The notes: generated by a model from the letters alone, not told the origin. A DNA stretch of 64,000 bases from Taudactylus pleione (GCA_031769625.1 JAUIMM010000887.1:650001-714000), one strand, 5' to 3'. Positions 11,371 through 22,640 are shown, counted from the first letter of the stretch. A program made the numbers and translations.

Positions 11371-12170
11371 CTAAGGGTCCATCTGATGTTCGGAACCAGA
11401 AATGATATACCCCAAAAAGGGTATCACTGGGACTTCAAAAACACACTTGGAGATCTTACCATAAAGCTTATTAGTTTGAAGACAACTTAATACCTCTTTA
11501 ACATGGGTATGATTATCAGAAAGATTCCTGGAAAAAATCAAAATATCATCAAGATAAACAATAACAAACTGATAAAGTATATCTCGGAAAATTTCATTCA
11601 CAAACTCCTGGAACACGGCAGGAGCATTACATAAACCAAATGGCATGACGAGGTTCTCATAATGGCCATCTCGCGTATTAAACGCAGTTTTCCACTCATC
11701 ACCCTCTTTAACTCTGATCAAGTTGTAAACTCCCTTTAGATCAAGTTTGGTAAACAGTCGAGAACCCTTAACTCTGTCAAACAATTCTGTAATGAGAGGC
11801 AAAGGATACTTATTTACCATGATCTCATTTAGACCTCTAAAGTCGATACATGGACGATGACCACCATTTTTTTCTTTACAAAAAAGAAGCCCACTCCAGC
11901 GGGAGATGAAGAAGGCCTGATAAACCCCTTTCGTAGGTTATCTTGCACATATTCCGACATGGCTTGAGTCTCAGGAGCAGAGAGAGGGTATACTCGACCT
12001 TTAGGTGGCATTTTAACAGGAATAAGTTCAATAGGACAATCCCAGGGATGATGTGGTGGAAGTTCATCTGCTGCCTGCTCAGAAAAGACATCAGCAAATT
12101 CATGATAAGGCTGTGGGAGAGAAGGTGGAAAATCTACTTTCACTTCAGCCCATCGTACCACATGAATCAA
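11371..12170 (-). pseudogene. Reverse transcriptase of gypsy element 1
   Basis: Two adjacent frames make up the RT. The upstream one (11829-12170) contains the pre-RT motif HPWDCPIELIPVKMPPKGRVYPLS and GFIRPSSSPAGVGFFFVKKK. The downstream one (11371-11820) contains LFTKLDLKGVYNLIRV, VMPFGLCNAPAVFQ and the catalytic YLDDILIFS, with both aspartates intact. A frame lesion lies near 11820-11880, and a stop near 11370 separates RT from RNase H. The order and spacing are normal for Ty3/gypsy pol. Confidence 0.92.
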
Positions 12171-12179
12171 ACAATTTAA

Positions 12180-12453
12180 TTTGCATTTAGGACTCCAAGA
12201 AAGAATTTGAGAACAAGTCCAATCAATATGAGGGTTATGAAGAGTATATCATACATAGAAATGGGTAATACCAAAAACTCCAAACTTTCTTCATGCAAAG
12301 CTCCTACCCTCAACTTCATAGACTTTGATGCATCCATTAGAAATTTTAGTCCCATTAACTGCAGAAAGGGAAAAAGAACGGGTTAATTTGACAACAGGAA
12401 TTTTTAATTTCTGAACCAAAGACAATAAAATAAATTGCTAGCTGCTCCAGAAT
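12180..12453 (-). pseudogene. Degraded protease region of gypsy element 1
   Basis: Between gag and RT on the minus strand there is room for an aspartic protease of about 90 residues, the usual position. I see no clean uninterrupted frame here. The call rests on position and the pseudogenised neighbours, not on a recognised D-T/S-G active site. Confidence 0.4.
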
Positions 12454-13246
12454 TTAACAATGTAGAAAACTCGTGACACGAAGAAAGAAAAAATCAGGAA
12501 TGCTCACAGAAATTAAACAATCCTTTTTTGGGCAAACTTTAGAAAGTACCCCTAGTTTGACTTCCCCTCCATCAACTAGGGACGATCGTTTTCCTGGCCT
12601 TATTGGACATTTAGCCAAGAAATGTTCTGATGATGCACAATACAAGCACAAATTAGAACGCCACCTATGTTGCTTCTCAACTTCAGACAATTTAGCTTTA
12701 TTAATTTGCATAGGCTCATCAGATGTACTATGAAAAGAGCGAGACTGGGGAAGAGAATTTTTAGAACACTCAGAGCGACTAATGACATACTGACCAACTG
12801 GAGCTGTTCCTTGCTTTACTCGCAAAATATCCACAGATGCGGCCACTGATCTTCCAGGTTTGTCAAATATTCTTTTGAAAGTAGAAACAAAAACTTGGCA
12901 ATTAGACATTAAGGCATCATTTCTCTCCCATAAAGGAGAGGCCCACTCAAGAGCAGCACCAGACAATAATGACATAATGAGCCACTTTAACATGAGAGGT
13001 GGTAAAACTTTGAGGTAACAATTCAAAATGTATCTCACATTGGTCGAGAAATCCTCTACATGTTTTTGGATTACAATCATAAGAGGTAGGAGTCGGTAAA
13101 TGTAAATAAGAAGCAGAAACCCCTGATGTACTTGCAACAGGAATCTTAAGTTTATCAAGACATGTGGAAAGATCCTGTAGACAATGCAAAACTTGAACTT
13201 GAGTGTTTTCCTGTACTTCCAAACGAGTGGTCAAACCCTGAAGCAC
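12454..13246 (-). pseudogene. Gag of gypsy element 1
   Basis: Two overlapping minus-strand frames (12947-13246 and 12454-13158) together form gag. The first holds an amphipathic N-terminal stretch (LQGLTTRLEVQENTQVQVL) typical of the gag coiled-coil start. The second contains the capsid-like region around LEWASPLWERND and ends with a zinc knuckle CLYCASSEHFLAKCP, which fits C-x2-C-x4-H-x4-C. Gag packages the element RNA. One frameshift near 12950-13150 breaks it. Confidence 0.85.
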
Positions 13247-13300
13247 CTGTGCCCCAGTAGCCTATTCCAGATTCGGATTCATTTTTAGGTCTGTGCAAAC

Positions 13301-14622
13301 TGTCTTGGCTGCCGACACTTGAGACTCCTGGGAGGAGGCAGGCCTACTAGGCACAATAAACTGGGGTGGCTTTAGGAATTACCTTTTCATGAAATGTCGG
13401 TAGCACAGAATAAAAGTAAATACAATTTATTCACAGGAAAAATATAATAGCAACGTCTCACATAAAGTCTCAACAACACTGAGGTTCACATAAGCAATAA
13501 TGAGTATAGGAGAAAACCCCCATATATAGTTTTTAACACACACAGAAGAGCTGATATGGTAGGGAACCCCCGAGTCCAGTATGAGGCTAACACCTCAGGA
13601 TGGTATAGAGGAGCTTCACCGGGGTGGAACCCTGTAGTGATGGAGATCTGGAGCAGAGTGAGCATAATGATGTGGTGAAAGACGAAGCAGGGTTGAGCCC
13701 TGTGATGCTGTGAAGTTGAAGCAGGGTTGAGCCCTGTGATGCGGTGAGGTCAGAGCAGGGTTGAGCCATGTGATGCAATGAGGTCAGAGCAGGGTTGAGC
13801 CCTGTGATGCAGTGAGGTCGGAGCAGGGTTGAACCCTGTGATGCAGTGAGGTCAGAACAGGGCTGAGCTCTGTGATGCAATAAGGTTGAAGCAGGGTTGA
13901 ACCCTGCGGTGTAACTAGAATCTGGAGCGGGGTTGAGCCCCGTGATGCAATGAAGGTTGAAGCAGGGTTGAGCCCTGTGAAGCGGTGTGGTTCCAGAACA
14001 GGGTTGAGCCCTGCGGTGTGAGCAGAATCTGGAACGGGGTTGAGCGCCGCGATGCAGTGATGATAACTGTAATGGTGCAGTTGACAACTGTAACGAAGAT
14101 GGATTCGATGTCCACAGGAGTAAGAGACAACAGGCAAAGTAAATAGTGCAGCATAAGGTGAAACCACAGCAGTGGAGCAGAAAGTAATACTTAGGCAATG
14201 GCTATGCTGAGCTCTGTAGTGCGGCTGGTAACTGGCATCAGAAGTTTAGCTGGAACATGAGCGGAGATTTAGCAAAGTCCACAGCAACCCACAGGCACAG
14301 CAGGGATCTGGCAGGAGTCCAAGAAATACCTAAAAGTAACGTTGCACAGACACTGAGACACAGTTAGTGGCAGGCTTTATACTAGAGGTCTGTGATCCAT
14401 AGGAAGTTCAGAACATGTGACCCAAATGGAATCAGGTTTGAAATAATGAGCTATCTAGGAATCCCACAACCTGACATCACCTTGGAAACAGATGATCACT
14501 TTAACTCTCTATTCCCTGTATGTGAAGAACACTAGCAAGCAGGATAGCTCCTCCAATGACCACAAAGCAACTTTGGAAAAAGTAATCTATCTTTATGTAC
14601 TGAAATAGTCGCAGTCCTGACA
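13301..14622 (-). repeat. 5' LTR of gypsy element 1
   Basis: It begins TGTCTTGGCTGCCGACAC on the plus strand and ends AGTCCTGACA, followed by the TSD TAGCC (14623-14627). It aligns by eye with 8827-10189 throughout, with scattered substitutions. The internal minisatellite (about 13640-14060) has a different unit count. I could not identify a clear tRNA primer-binding site beside it. Confidence 0.9.
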
Positions 14623-14627
14623 TAGCC

Positions 14628-15569
14628 TCCAACGCTGATCGCTGACAAGGTTCCTGGCTGTGCTGAAAACTCTTTCTGAGTACACACTGGAGGGTGGGCA
14701 GCTCAAGTAAAGCAAAGCCAGTTTGAGCAAGGGCCTCCAAATTCCCTTTTATTTCTGTCTGACATGCCTATTTGGACACTATAATTAAAAAATTTAAAAT
14801 AGTCCTCAACCATTCTTTGAATGGTGACCGTATCAGATGGAGTCATAGCCGTATCAGATGAAGTCATGGTAGAGGTCTCCTTAATTGTAGGCAATTCTTT
14901 TAGACCTGACCAGATGTCTAATCTTGGTTGTGTTGACTCATCTGCATCACCAGTGGGTCTTTTGGGAAAGTTTAGTTTTTTCTCGGCAGATGCACTTGCT
15001 GGAGAAACTGAAGGAGAAGTCATCGCTGCAGCATGTGCCACTTGTGCAGACAATTTGCTTACCAACAGCTCTTTGCATCTCTTCAGATCTGTGTTCATTG
15101 GGAAGAAAGACACAACGTATGACTTAAACCTAGGATCCAGCACGGTCACCAAAATGTACTGATCCAAATGTAAGATCCTGACAACCCTTGGATCCTGGTG
15201 AAGCGAATAAAGGATTTGATCTAAAAGTCCAGCATACTTAGCGGAATTGCTTCATTTCTGCTCCTCCTTCAGTTTCTCAAGCTGCTTTTCCAACAGTCTA
15301 ATTAATGGAATTACCTGACTCAAGCTGGCAGTGTCTGAATTCACTTCACAGGTGACTACTTTGAAGGGTTTCAGCACTTTGCACAACATGGAAAGTATTT
15401 TCCACTGAGCTTGAGTAAGGTAAATTCCCCCTCCTCTTCCTATGTCATAGTATGCTATGTAGCTTTGGATGGCTTTTTGCTGTTCCTCCATCCGCTGAAG
15501 CATATAAAGAGTGGAGTTCCACCTTGTAACTACCTCTTGCTTCAGCTGGTGGCAGGGAAAATTCACCAT
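14628..15569 (-). pseudogene. hAT transposase catalytic and dimerisation region
   Basis: On the minus strand the frame from 15569 reads LKQEVVTRWNSTLYMLQRM, LTQAQWKILSMLCKVLKPF and a V-x-SDTASLSQVIPLI stretch. These are the conserved central blocks of ZBED/hAT transposases. After a gap at about 15170-15250 comes ILVTVLDPRFKSYVV (the ATLLDPRFK motif). Nearer the gypsy element, a shifted frame gives LYLSCPPSSVYSERVFSTAR, the hAT C-terminal dimerisation motif. Several frame lesions make it inactive. The last codons continue across the gypsy insertion at 8822. Upstream coding sequence ends abruptly at about 15588, where another element begins. Confidence 0.85.
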
Positions 15570-15588
15570 TTTCTACATTCAGGGGAAG

Positions 15589-15823
15589 CAGGGGCGGCAT
15601 AGTGAACCTTTGCCTAGGGCACCTTAAAACCTTGCACTGGCCCTGGCAGTAGGCACATCAGCGTAGCTAGCTCACATACAGCAGCTTTCCCAGGACACAG
15701 CCAGAACTTCATAGCACAGTATGGGATAATACAACTCCAGATTGATAGAAAGATATGACAGATAGATAGATAGATAGAACAGAAGGAGATAAATAGATAT
15801 GACAGACAGAGAGATAGATATAT

Positions 15824-15860
<37 letters not shown>

Positions 15861-16374
15861 CCCACAGCTGCATCAGAGAAGGACTTTCACAGATGTGTTA
15901 GCAATACATAGCAAATAAATGTAAATTACAAATGTCAGGTTGCATTTCTGACATACTGTAGGCACATGGCACTTACCACCAGTGTGTCAGTATGAAGCTG
16001 CAGCTCTCACCCGTGCACAGGCTCCTCGTCTGTCTGTTTTATCTAGGGGTGGAGCTACTCTGTGCCTGGCTGGGAGTGAGGGAAGGGGAGGAAACAGCAG
16101 GGGATGGGAGCTGTGCTGTCCGATGTTAGGGCTGGCTGTGTGAAGAGTGACAGTACAGCCTGAGTCTATGTGACAATTAGCCAAAACAGCAGGGGAGAGC
16201 ACAGAACAGTGACTGCACCTGCTTACACCCGCGTCTCTGGCAGATTGATTCAGAAGAAGGATGTCTCGATCAGGCATCCTTCATGTTTAAGGGAGACTGA
16301 TTCGAATGGCACCCTCTAGTGGCCAGCGCCCATAGGCAGCTGTCTAAAGCTGCCTAATGGTAGCGCTGATCCTG
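15589..16374. mobile_element. Possible non-autonomous hAT-like element with GATA microsatellite
   Basis: Its left end CAGGGGCGGCATAG and the reverse complement of its right end (CAGGATCAGCGCTACC) are both CAGG-starting hAT-like termini. The right end continues into an 'attaggcagctttaga' segment I recognise as typical of vertebrate hAT MITEs. I found no matching 8-bp flank, so the boundaries are tentative. It holds a GATA/GACA simple repeat at 15745-15860. Confidence 0.45.
15745..15860. repeat. GATA/GACA microsatellite
   Basis: Interrupted runs of GATA with GACA variants, the longest pure run at about 15822-15858. A frame through it giving repeated YLSI is an artefact of the repeat. Confidence 0.9.
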
Positions 16375-16859
16375 CTTACTGCAGTTTTCAGCTACTGTCA
16401 CTTTCCTAAATGGTGCTGGCAATACAGGGGTTGGCTGGTTAGTTTTATGTAAGCATCAGTGCTTTCCCGCATACCAATGCAGCAGTTGTTTGTGTGTTTT
16501 CAGCAAGAAGTATGTGACAATATGCTGGGGTGTATAGAAATGACTGAAAATCCCTTTACTTTGTGGTGTAAGGATGTGCAGTTTAGCAATGGGGCTCACT
16601 GACTTCCCTCAAGATGGCTAACTTGTCTCTGAGCTGGTGGGACTGGTTCAATGCTCTCTAATCTCTTCGTTTAAGCCGGTCATGGCTATCAGTCACCAGG
16701 AAGCACCGCTGGGAATCGGGAAAAACACGCACTGCACAGCTTTGCTCCCACCAGCAGTTACCTCACCACAGTGCAGCCACCAATTGCCGTTTTCTCCAGT
16801 TCATTCCTTGAGCCTCCCAAAGTACTCACTGGTCGACTAATGTCCACCACCAGTTAGGG
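16375..16859. other. No gene seen
   Basis: Balanced composition with no domain, repeat unit or long frame that I can support. Confidence 0.4.
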
Positions 16860-16976
16860 GGCCAGTGCAAAAAGTCATACATTAATTATGCTGGTATGCA
16901 TGAAGATTTGTGAGTAAACTCGCAAAGCACAGCTCTCCCATTAAGAGCTATACTTTGCAGCGATAGAATGACTTCC
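16860..16976. repeat. Left part of an older repeat split by gypsy element 2
   Basis: The segment with 'ttaattatgctggtatgcatgaag' matches 43600-43624 ('ttaattacgccggtatgcatgaag'). The continuation of that repeat is found beyond the gypsy element at 22866-23130, where 'ccagaagtccctc' and 'gcatatgagaaatgcggtcaa' match 43690-43855. The gypsy insertion therefore split an older interspersed repeat. Confidence 0.65.
16972..16976. repeat. Target site duplication CTTCC, left copy
   Basis: CTTCC precedes the left LTR and recurs at 22861-22865 after the right LTR. Confidence 0.85.
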
Positions 16977-17803
16977 TGTTACAATTCACTGGCATGACTT
17001 GTCACTCTCTGACACTGCGGACATTGCGTCCACTACTTCCTCCTCCCGTGTGCGAACTGCACCATTGGTTTCTAGGATACCTGGATGCTGGATGACGTCA
17101 TGGGTTAATTGGAACACAGGATGATCGTCCATTAATCTGATTGGACCCTCATCATTTTTATACCAGGCAACATCCTCATGGCTTTGCCAGCTATAGCATT
17201 TCCGTACGTGCCCTATCGGTTCCTATTGCTAGACTCAAGTGTTTTCTGTGATTTTCTTCCAGCCTTGCCGCATGGTCTTCATGTCTTCCAGAACCTGTAG
17301 TTCCAGTGGATCCCCTCTTTTCAGCTTCCACGTTGCTTTCCTGGCTCTCAAGCCACACTACCGACATTCAGCTGCACCTCCGGCTCTCAAAGCCGCATCA
17401 CATCTATGGCTCTCAAGCCACACCATTGGCATTCAGCCACACCTCCGGCTCTCAAAGCCGAATCACATCACTGGCTCTCAAGCTACGCTACCGGCACTCA
17501 GCTGCATCTCCGGCTCTCAAAGCCACATCACACCACCGGCTCTCTAGCCACTCCACTGGCTCTCAGCCGCATCTCCGGCTCTCAAAGCTGCACCACCAGT
17601 TCTCTAGCCACACCACCAGCACACAGTCGCATCTCCGGCTCTCAGGCCGCTCCATCTGGACTTACTGAGCTTCAATCACCAGCTCTTTAGCTGTCACATT
17701 GTACTCCAATCTTCCTAGGGAATCTGTGTAAACCAATCCAGGCGGCCGCCTAAGTACCGGTGAACAAAATTTGTTCTAAGGGAACAGCGGGCGGTTGTTA
17801 GTG
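16977..17803 (+). repeat. 5' LTR of gypsy element 2, 3'-truncated
   Basis: It aligns with 21432-22800 but lacks the last 60 or so bases of the LTR (corresponding to 22801-22860) and has fewer minisatellite units (17335-17650). Confidence 0.85.
17335..17655. repeat. LTR minisatellite of gypsy element 2, left copy
   Basis: Units of about 60-65 bp alternate 'ctggctctcaagccacac' with 'cattcagcc' and 'ctccggctctcaaagccg'. Each half unit contains a mini-hairpin GGCT-ctcaa-AGCC. The array reads as repetitive proline/serine/histidine frames, which I regard as artefacts. Confidence 0.88.
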
Positions 17804-17806
17804 GCT

Positions 17807-18208
17807 ATGGCAGAGGCCAATCTTTGCTCACTTAAACAAGGCTTGAGAGCAGCGGAAGACTACTGCACTGAGTTTCGTAGGTGGGCAGTGGACGCTGGTT
17901 GGAATGATCCCACTCTTTGTAGCCAGTTTTGTCTGGGGCTGTCCAAACCTATCCAGGATATCTTAGTTCAGAACCATGTAATGAAAACACTGGACGATCT
18001 CATGCACCTAGTGATTCGCATCAATCGTCGTCTCTTTGAAAGCAGACATGAGAAAGATCTTCCCACTAGGTCTCCTAGGGTCTCTTCTTGGGGACTTCCT
18101 CCTGTAGCAGAAGCACCTCTGCAGATTGGAGCTTTTGTCTGCCACTGTGGTGGCAGAGGACACTCAGTTAATAACTGTCCAAACAAGCCAGTAAAAGGGA
18201 AGGCCTAA
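17807..18208 (+). pseudogene. Gag C-terminal fragment of gypsy element 2
   Basis: The frame from about 17807 reads AEANLCSLKQGLRAAEDYC, FCLGLSKPIQDILV and then a zinc-knuckle-like VCHCGGRGHSVNNCP. The N-terminal half of gag is missing because the left LTR joins directly. The knuckle has only one residue between its first two cysteines (C-x1-C-x4-H-x4-C instead of C-x2-C), suggesting a lost codon. The lysine-rich tail PNKPVKGKA ends at a stop. Confidence 0.8.
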
Positions 18209-18690
18209 GTGTTCAGGGGAAATTACATTTAGGCCTCACTTCAGTTTCCCCAACAGGTTCTGTTCTAGTTCCTGCGCTTCTTGGGATCTTTGGAAATAAA
18301 TTTTCTACCACTGCATTTCTTGACAGTGGTATGGCTGGTAATTTCATGGACCTTTCCTTCTTTCAGACCCTGGGAATCCCTGCTTCTCCTCTGAAACTGA
18401 ATTTCCATTTGCGGTTTAGATGGCCAGATCTTCCTTGATGGAATTCTCGAACGCTGCCCATCCATCTTTCTGTTGGTCTACTACATTCCGAATAGATCTC
18501 CTTTCTTCTCATACACTGCCACTGCCCCTTGGTGCCAATCATCCTGGGTCTTCCCTTGTTCAGGGTGCATAATCATGTCATTAACTGGAAGACCGGTGAA
18601 ATCATCAGGTGGAGCTCCAGATGTTTTTCTCAGTGCCTCTCAATACCGGTTCGAATATTACAACTGTCTGCTTTAGAACCGTCTTACATG
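18209..18690 (+). pseudogene. Protease region of gypsy element 2, degraded
   Basis: In the plus strand near 18308-18345 a frame gives TAFLDSGMAGNFMD, close to the family's protease context A-x-x-D-S-G-x-x-x-x-F-x-D, so the active-site DSG appears to be present. The region is otherwise broken into short frames up to RT. Confidence 0.6.
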
Positions 18691-19565
18691 CTTCCTCCTC
18701 AATACTCTGATTTCTCTGATGTTTTTTCTAAACAAAAGGCCAGCGTCCTTCCACCTCATCAATCTTACGATTGTGTCATCAACCTGGTCCCCGGCGCTAA
18801 GATTCCTAAAGGACACTTATATGCCTTGTCAATTCTGGAGAGTAAGGCCATGGAAGAATATATCCAAGACGTGTTGACCAAGGGGTTCATCCACCCTTCC
18901 AAGTCACCTGCCAGGACGGGATTCTTTTTTGTTGAAAAGATAGGTCACTCAGACCTTGTATCGATTACAGGGGACTAAACAACATAACAGTCAAAAATTC
19001 CTATCCTCTGCTTTTAATTTCCATTCTGTTTGATCAACTAGGTGAGGCAACCATCTTCTCCAAGACTGACCTCCGGGGAGCCTACAACTTGATCCAGATC
19101 CAGAGGGGAGATGAATGGAAGACAGCTTTTATTAATCATTTTGGCCATTATGAGCACCTGGTCATGCCATTTGGGCTTTCGAATGCTACAGCTGTCTTCC
19201 AGGATCTTATTAATGATGTCCTCCGGGAATTCTTGGGTGACCTTGCTGTTGTTTATCTGGACGATATCCTGATCTTTTCCCTATCTCTGGATTTACATTG
19301 TCTTCATGTCCGGCAGGTATTGCAGAAGCTGCGTGCAAACCATCTCTTCGCCAAACTCGAGAAATGTGAGTTTGAAGTCACAGAGGTTTCCTTCCTGGGA
19401 TATATAATTTCCTCTCAGGTTTTCTCCATGGACCCGAGTAAGGTCAAAGCTATCCTGGATTGGGTGCAGCCCACGACTTTAAAAGCCATTCAACGCTTTC
19501 TCGGGTTCGCTAATTATTATCAGAGATTCATCAATTCCTTTTCTACCATCGTGGCCCCGATAGTC
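18691..19565 (+). pseudogene. Reverse transcriptase of gypsy element 2
   Basis: Motifs in order are FSDVFSKQKASVLPPHQSYD with ILESKAMEEYIQDVLTKGFI and [12 protein letters not shown] (ending 18978), then a shift, then [36 protein letters not shown] and the catalytic [11 protein letters not shown] (about 19240-19280). After that come [14 protein letters not shown] and [19 protein letters not shown]. Two aspartates of YLDD are present. A stop at 19565 (normally leucine in this family context) and a shift around 18930-19080 inactivate it. Confidence 0.9.
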
Positions 19566-19568
19566 TAA

Positions 19569-19970
19569 TTGACCAAAAATGGAGCTGACACTGTCAACTG
19601 GCCTCCTAACGCTGTGCAAGCTTTTGAAGCCCTGAAAGTAGTTTTTACGAATGCCTCAGTTCTTCATCACCCTACTCTGGACCTGCCATTTATTATTGAA
19701 GTTGATGCCTCAGAAGTTGGAGCTGGAGCCATTTTATCCAAGAAATATCCTCAAGACAATAGCTGCATCCTTGCACTTTTTTCTCCCAGAAATTTGGTCA
19801 GAGGGTGCCAAGTTTCAGATCACTGTTCTTATCGATCATGAAAACTTGGCATATATCGAGACAGCGAAACATCTCAATTCAAGGCAGGCACATTGGGCCT
19901 TATTTTTCACCCATTTCAATTTTATCATCTGTTTTCGTCCAGGGCAGATGCACTCTCCATGATTTTTTAC
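19569..19970 (+). pseudogene. RNase H of gypsy element 2
   Basis: TKNGADTVNWPPNAVQAFEAL begins the linker, then [18 protein letters not shown] carries the first catalytic aspartate. A shift near 19770 changes frame, after which [19 protein letters not shown] and [15 protein letters not shown] complete the domain. The order is as in element 1. Frame lesions make it inactive. Confidence 0.88.
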
Positions 19971-20099
19971 CTGCCCAACACACTGTAGTCTTGGATGAAC
20001 CTATTATTCCCACTTCTCGTATCTATCTGGCTATTACACGCATTTTGACTGATTCCCTTCAAACTTGTCAATCAGAAGCTCCACCTGAAAAACCTACTG

Positions 20100-21074
20100 T
20101 ACTATTGTTCGTTCCGGACAGACTTCGAGAAGCAGTCCTGTTGAAGTTCCACTCCCAAAAGGCCACTGTCCATCCGGGCATTCCAAGATGATGGAATTAC
20201 TTTCCCGCAAGGTATGGTGGCCTTTGTTGTCTAGAGATGCCCGTGAATTTATTCTTGCCTGTGACACCTGTGCTCAGAATAAGACTCCATGGGTAGCTCC
20301 TCCTGGCTTCCTACTACCATTATCCATACCCAAAAGACCATGGACACATATCGCCATGGACTTCATTTTCGATCACCCTATGTTTTCTCGATGTTCTGTT
20401 ATGTGGACCATGGTAGATCGCTTCAGCAAAATGGCACATTTCATTCCTCTGCTTAAACTTCCCACTGCCAAGGAGCTTTCTGTCTTGTTTCTCCAGCATA
20501 TTTTTTGTCTTCACGGTTTACAGTACCTTCAGATATTGTATCCAACCAGGGAACACAGTTCATTGCCCAATTCTGGAAGAATTTTTGATCCTCATTAGTG
20601 ATTTGCCTTAGTCTGTCCTCTGGTTATCACCCGCAGTCCAACGAGCAGACGGAACGAGCCAATGAGTCTCTGGAGCAATATATCCATTGTTTTGTCTCTA
20701 AATGTCATAATGATTTTGTTGCTCATTTGCCTTTGGCAGAGTTTGCCTTTAATAACTCATGTCATTCTGCATCCTCAGTTTCTCCGTTCTACTGTGTCAC
20801 CGGACAACATCCCAGAGCCAATGCCTTCGAGACCAATACCAGGGGATCTACATCTCCACCCTCGGTGGCCCAGCTGTGCTCCATTTGGAAGAAGATTCGC
20901 CACTGTCTCCTTAAAACTTGTATATACTCCAAGAACCTTGCAGACAAACATCGGAGACCGTGTGGATTCAAGGTTGCTGATTGGTTTTGGCTGGTTATGA
21001 AGAATATCAAGCTGCAACAACCCAAACAAAAATTAGGTCCCAGATTCATTGGTCCTTTCCGGATCATTGCTTAG
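20100..21074 (+). pseudogene. Integrase of gypsy element 2
   Basis: The HHCC finger is at 20140-20275 (HPG, then EFILACDTCAQNKTP). The catalytic core begins with PWTHIAMDFIFDHP (first D) and MVDRFSKMAHFIPL. After a shift and stop near 20597, SSGYHPQSNEQTERANESLEQYI supplies the third catalytic residue (E). The C-terminal part reads DWFWLVMKNIKLQQPKQKLGPRFIGPFRI. The middle D-x-G-x-x-F block near 20530-20570 is damaged. Unlike element 1, the core is still present. Confidence 0.88.
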
Positions 21075-21189
21075 GTTAATCCTGTCACTTTCAGACTTAA
21101 ACTGCACCGTCTGTGCATATTAATAATACTTTTCATTGTTCCTTATTGAAACCGGTCTTTCCCTCCTCAAAATTTAAGTCCAGATGTCC

Positions 21190-21430
21190 AGTTAGACCTC
21201 CTCCGATCATGGTTCAAGGACAACAGGAGTTCGTGATTGAGAAGATTTTAGATTCCAGGTTCTTTCGAGGACGTCTACAATTCCTGGTTCATTGCAAGGG
21301 GTACAGTGCTGAGAGGTCTTGGGTTCCAGAAAGGTCTTTACGTGCTCCCAGGTTAAAGAAAAGCTTTTTTGATGATTTCCCTGACAAACCAGGTTCTAAG
21401 GGTTTCTTAACCCCTCATCAAGGGGGGTAA
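21190..21430 (+). pseudogene. Chromodomain of gypsy element 2
   Basis: The frame reads EFVIEKILDSRFFRGRLQFL and HCKGYSAERSWVPERSL, a chromodomain with conserved Y and W positions. It then runs through FDDFPDKPGSK into the polypurine tract. It would target integration to marked chromatin. A stop at 21075 separates it from integrase. Confidence 0.88.
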
Positions 21431-21530
21431 CTGATACAAGTCACTGGCACGACTTGTCACTCTCTGACACTGTGGACATCGCGTCCACTACTTCTGCCTC
21501 CCATGTGCCAACTGCACCTCTGGTTTCTAG

Positions 21531-21681
21531 TAGGGATGTGCAGGCTCGGATCTACTCGGTTCCGTTCGGTTTTTTTTCCCGAATCTTATTGGGTTTCAGC
21601 TGTCACGAGTTTTGGATAGCCAATAAGATTCGGTAAAAAAAAACGAACGGAACCGAGTAGCACCGAGCCTGCACATCCCTA
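21531..21681. mobile_element. hAT MITE inserted in the 3' LTR
   Basis: The ends TAGGGATGTGCAGGCTCGG and its reverse complement are flanked by the exact 8-bp duplication GTTTCTAG (21523-21530 and 21682-21689). The empty site exists in the left LTR near 17070, confirming insertion after retrotransposition. The arms pair over roughly 45-60 bp. It shares its termini with the palindrome at 28214-28469. Confidence 0.95.
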
Positions 21682-21929
21682 GTTTCTAGGCAACCTAGAC
21701 GCTGGATGACGTCACAGGTTACTTGGAACACAGGATGATTGTCCATTAATCTGATTGGTTCCTCATCCTTTTTATACCAGGCAGCTATAGCATCTCCTTA
21801 CATGCCCTTCCGGTTCCTGTTGCTAGACTCAGCATTTTCTGATTTTTTCTCCTAGCCTTGCCGCATGGTCTTCATGTCTTCCAAAACCTGTTGTTCCAGT
21901 GGATTCCCTTTTTCAGCTTCCATGTTGCT

Positions 21930-22640
21930 TTCCTGGCTCTCAAGCCACACTCCCGGCATTCAGCCGCATCTCTGGCTCTCAAAGCCACATCACCAGCTCA
22001 CAAGCCACACTACCGGCATTCAGCCACACCTCTGGCTCTCAAAGCCGCATCATAGCACTGGCTCTCAAGCCACACTACCAGCATTCAGCTGCACCACTGG
22101 CTCTCAAAGCAGCATCACATCACCGGTTCTCAAGCCACACTGCCAGCATTCAGCCATAACTCTGGCTCTCAAAGCCGCATCACATCACCGGTTCTCAAGC
22201 CACACTACCGGCATTCAGCCGCACCTCCGGCTCTCAAAGCCGCATCACATCAATGGGTCTCAAGCCACACTACTGGCACTCAGCCACACCTCAGACTCTC
22301 AAAGCTTCACCACATCTACAGCTCTCAAGCCACACCACTGGTATTCAGCCGCACCTCCGGCTCTCAAAGCTGCATCACATCACCGGCTCTCAGGCCACAC
22401 TACTGGCACTCAGCTGCACCTCCGGCTCTCAAAGCCACATCACATCTCCAGCTCTCAAACCACACTACCTGCTCTCAGCTGCATCTCCGGCTCTCAAAGC
22501 TGCATCACACCACCGGCTCTCTAGCCACTCCACCGGCTCTCAGCCACATCTCTGGCTCTCAAAGCTGCACCACCAGTTCTCTAGCCACACCACCAGCACA
22601 CAGTCACATCTCTGGCTCTCAGGCCGCTCCATCTGGACTT
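21930..22640. repeat. LTR minisatellite of gypsy element 2, right copy
   Basis: About eleven units of 60-65 bp, same unit as 17335-17655 but roughly twice as long an array. Confidence 0.88.

Larger units (their letters stand above)
8827..14622 (-). mobile_element. Chromodomain Ty3/gypsy LTR retrotransposon, integrase-deleted
   Basis: This 5.8-kb element has two LTRs (8827-10189 and 13301-14622), both TG...CA bounded, and an exact 5-bp TSD. Coding order on the minus strand is gag (zinc knuckle), protease region, reverse transcriptase, RNase H, integrase zinc finger and chromodomain. The G-run at 10191-10210 read on the minus strand (AAAAGGGG...) is the polypurine tract next to the 3' LTR. Frames are broken by a few stops and shifts. 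The integrase core is missing. The chromodomain places it among vertebrate chromoviruses, which are retrotransposons without an envelope gene. It inserted into a hAT transposase. Confidence 0.93.

Noticed and set aside
17306..17690. Plus-strand frames rich in HTTGIQPHLRLSKPHH
   Set aside because: Produced by the LTR minisatellite of gypsy family 2; similar frames appear in all three phases at 21865-22756.
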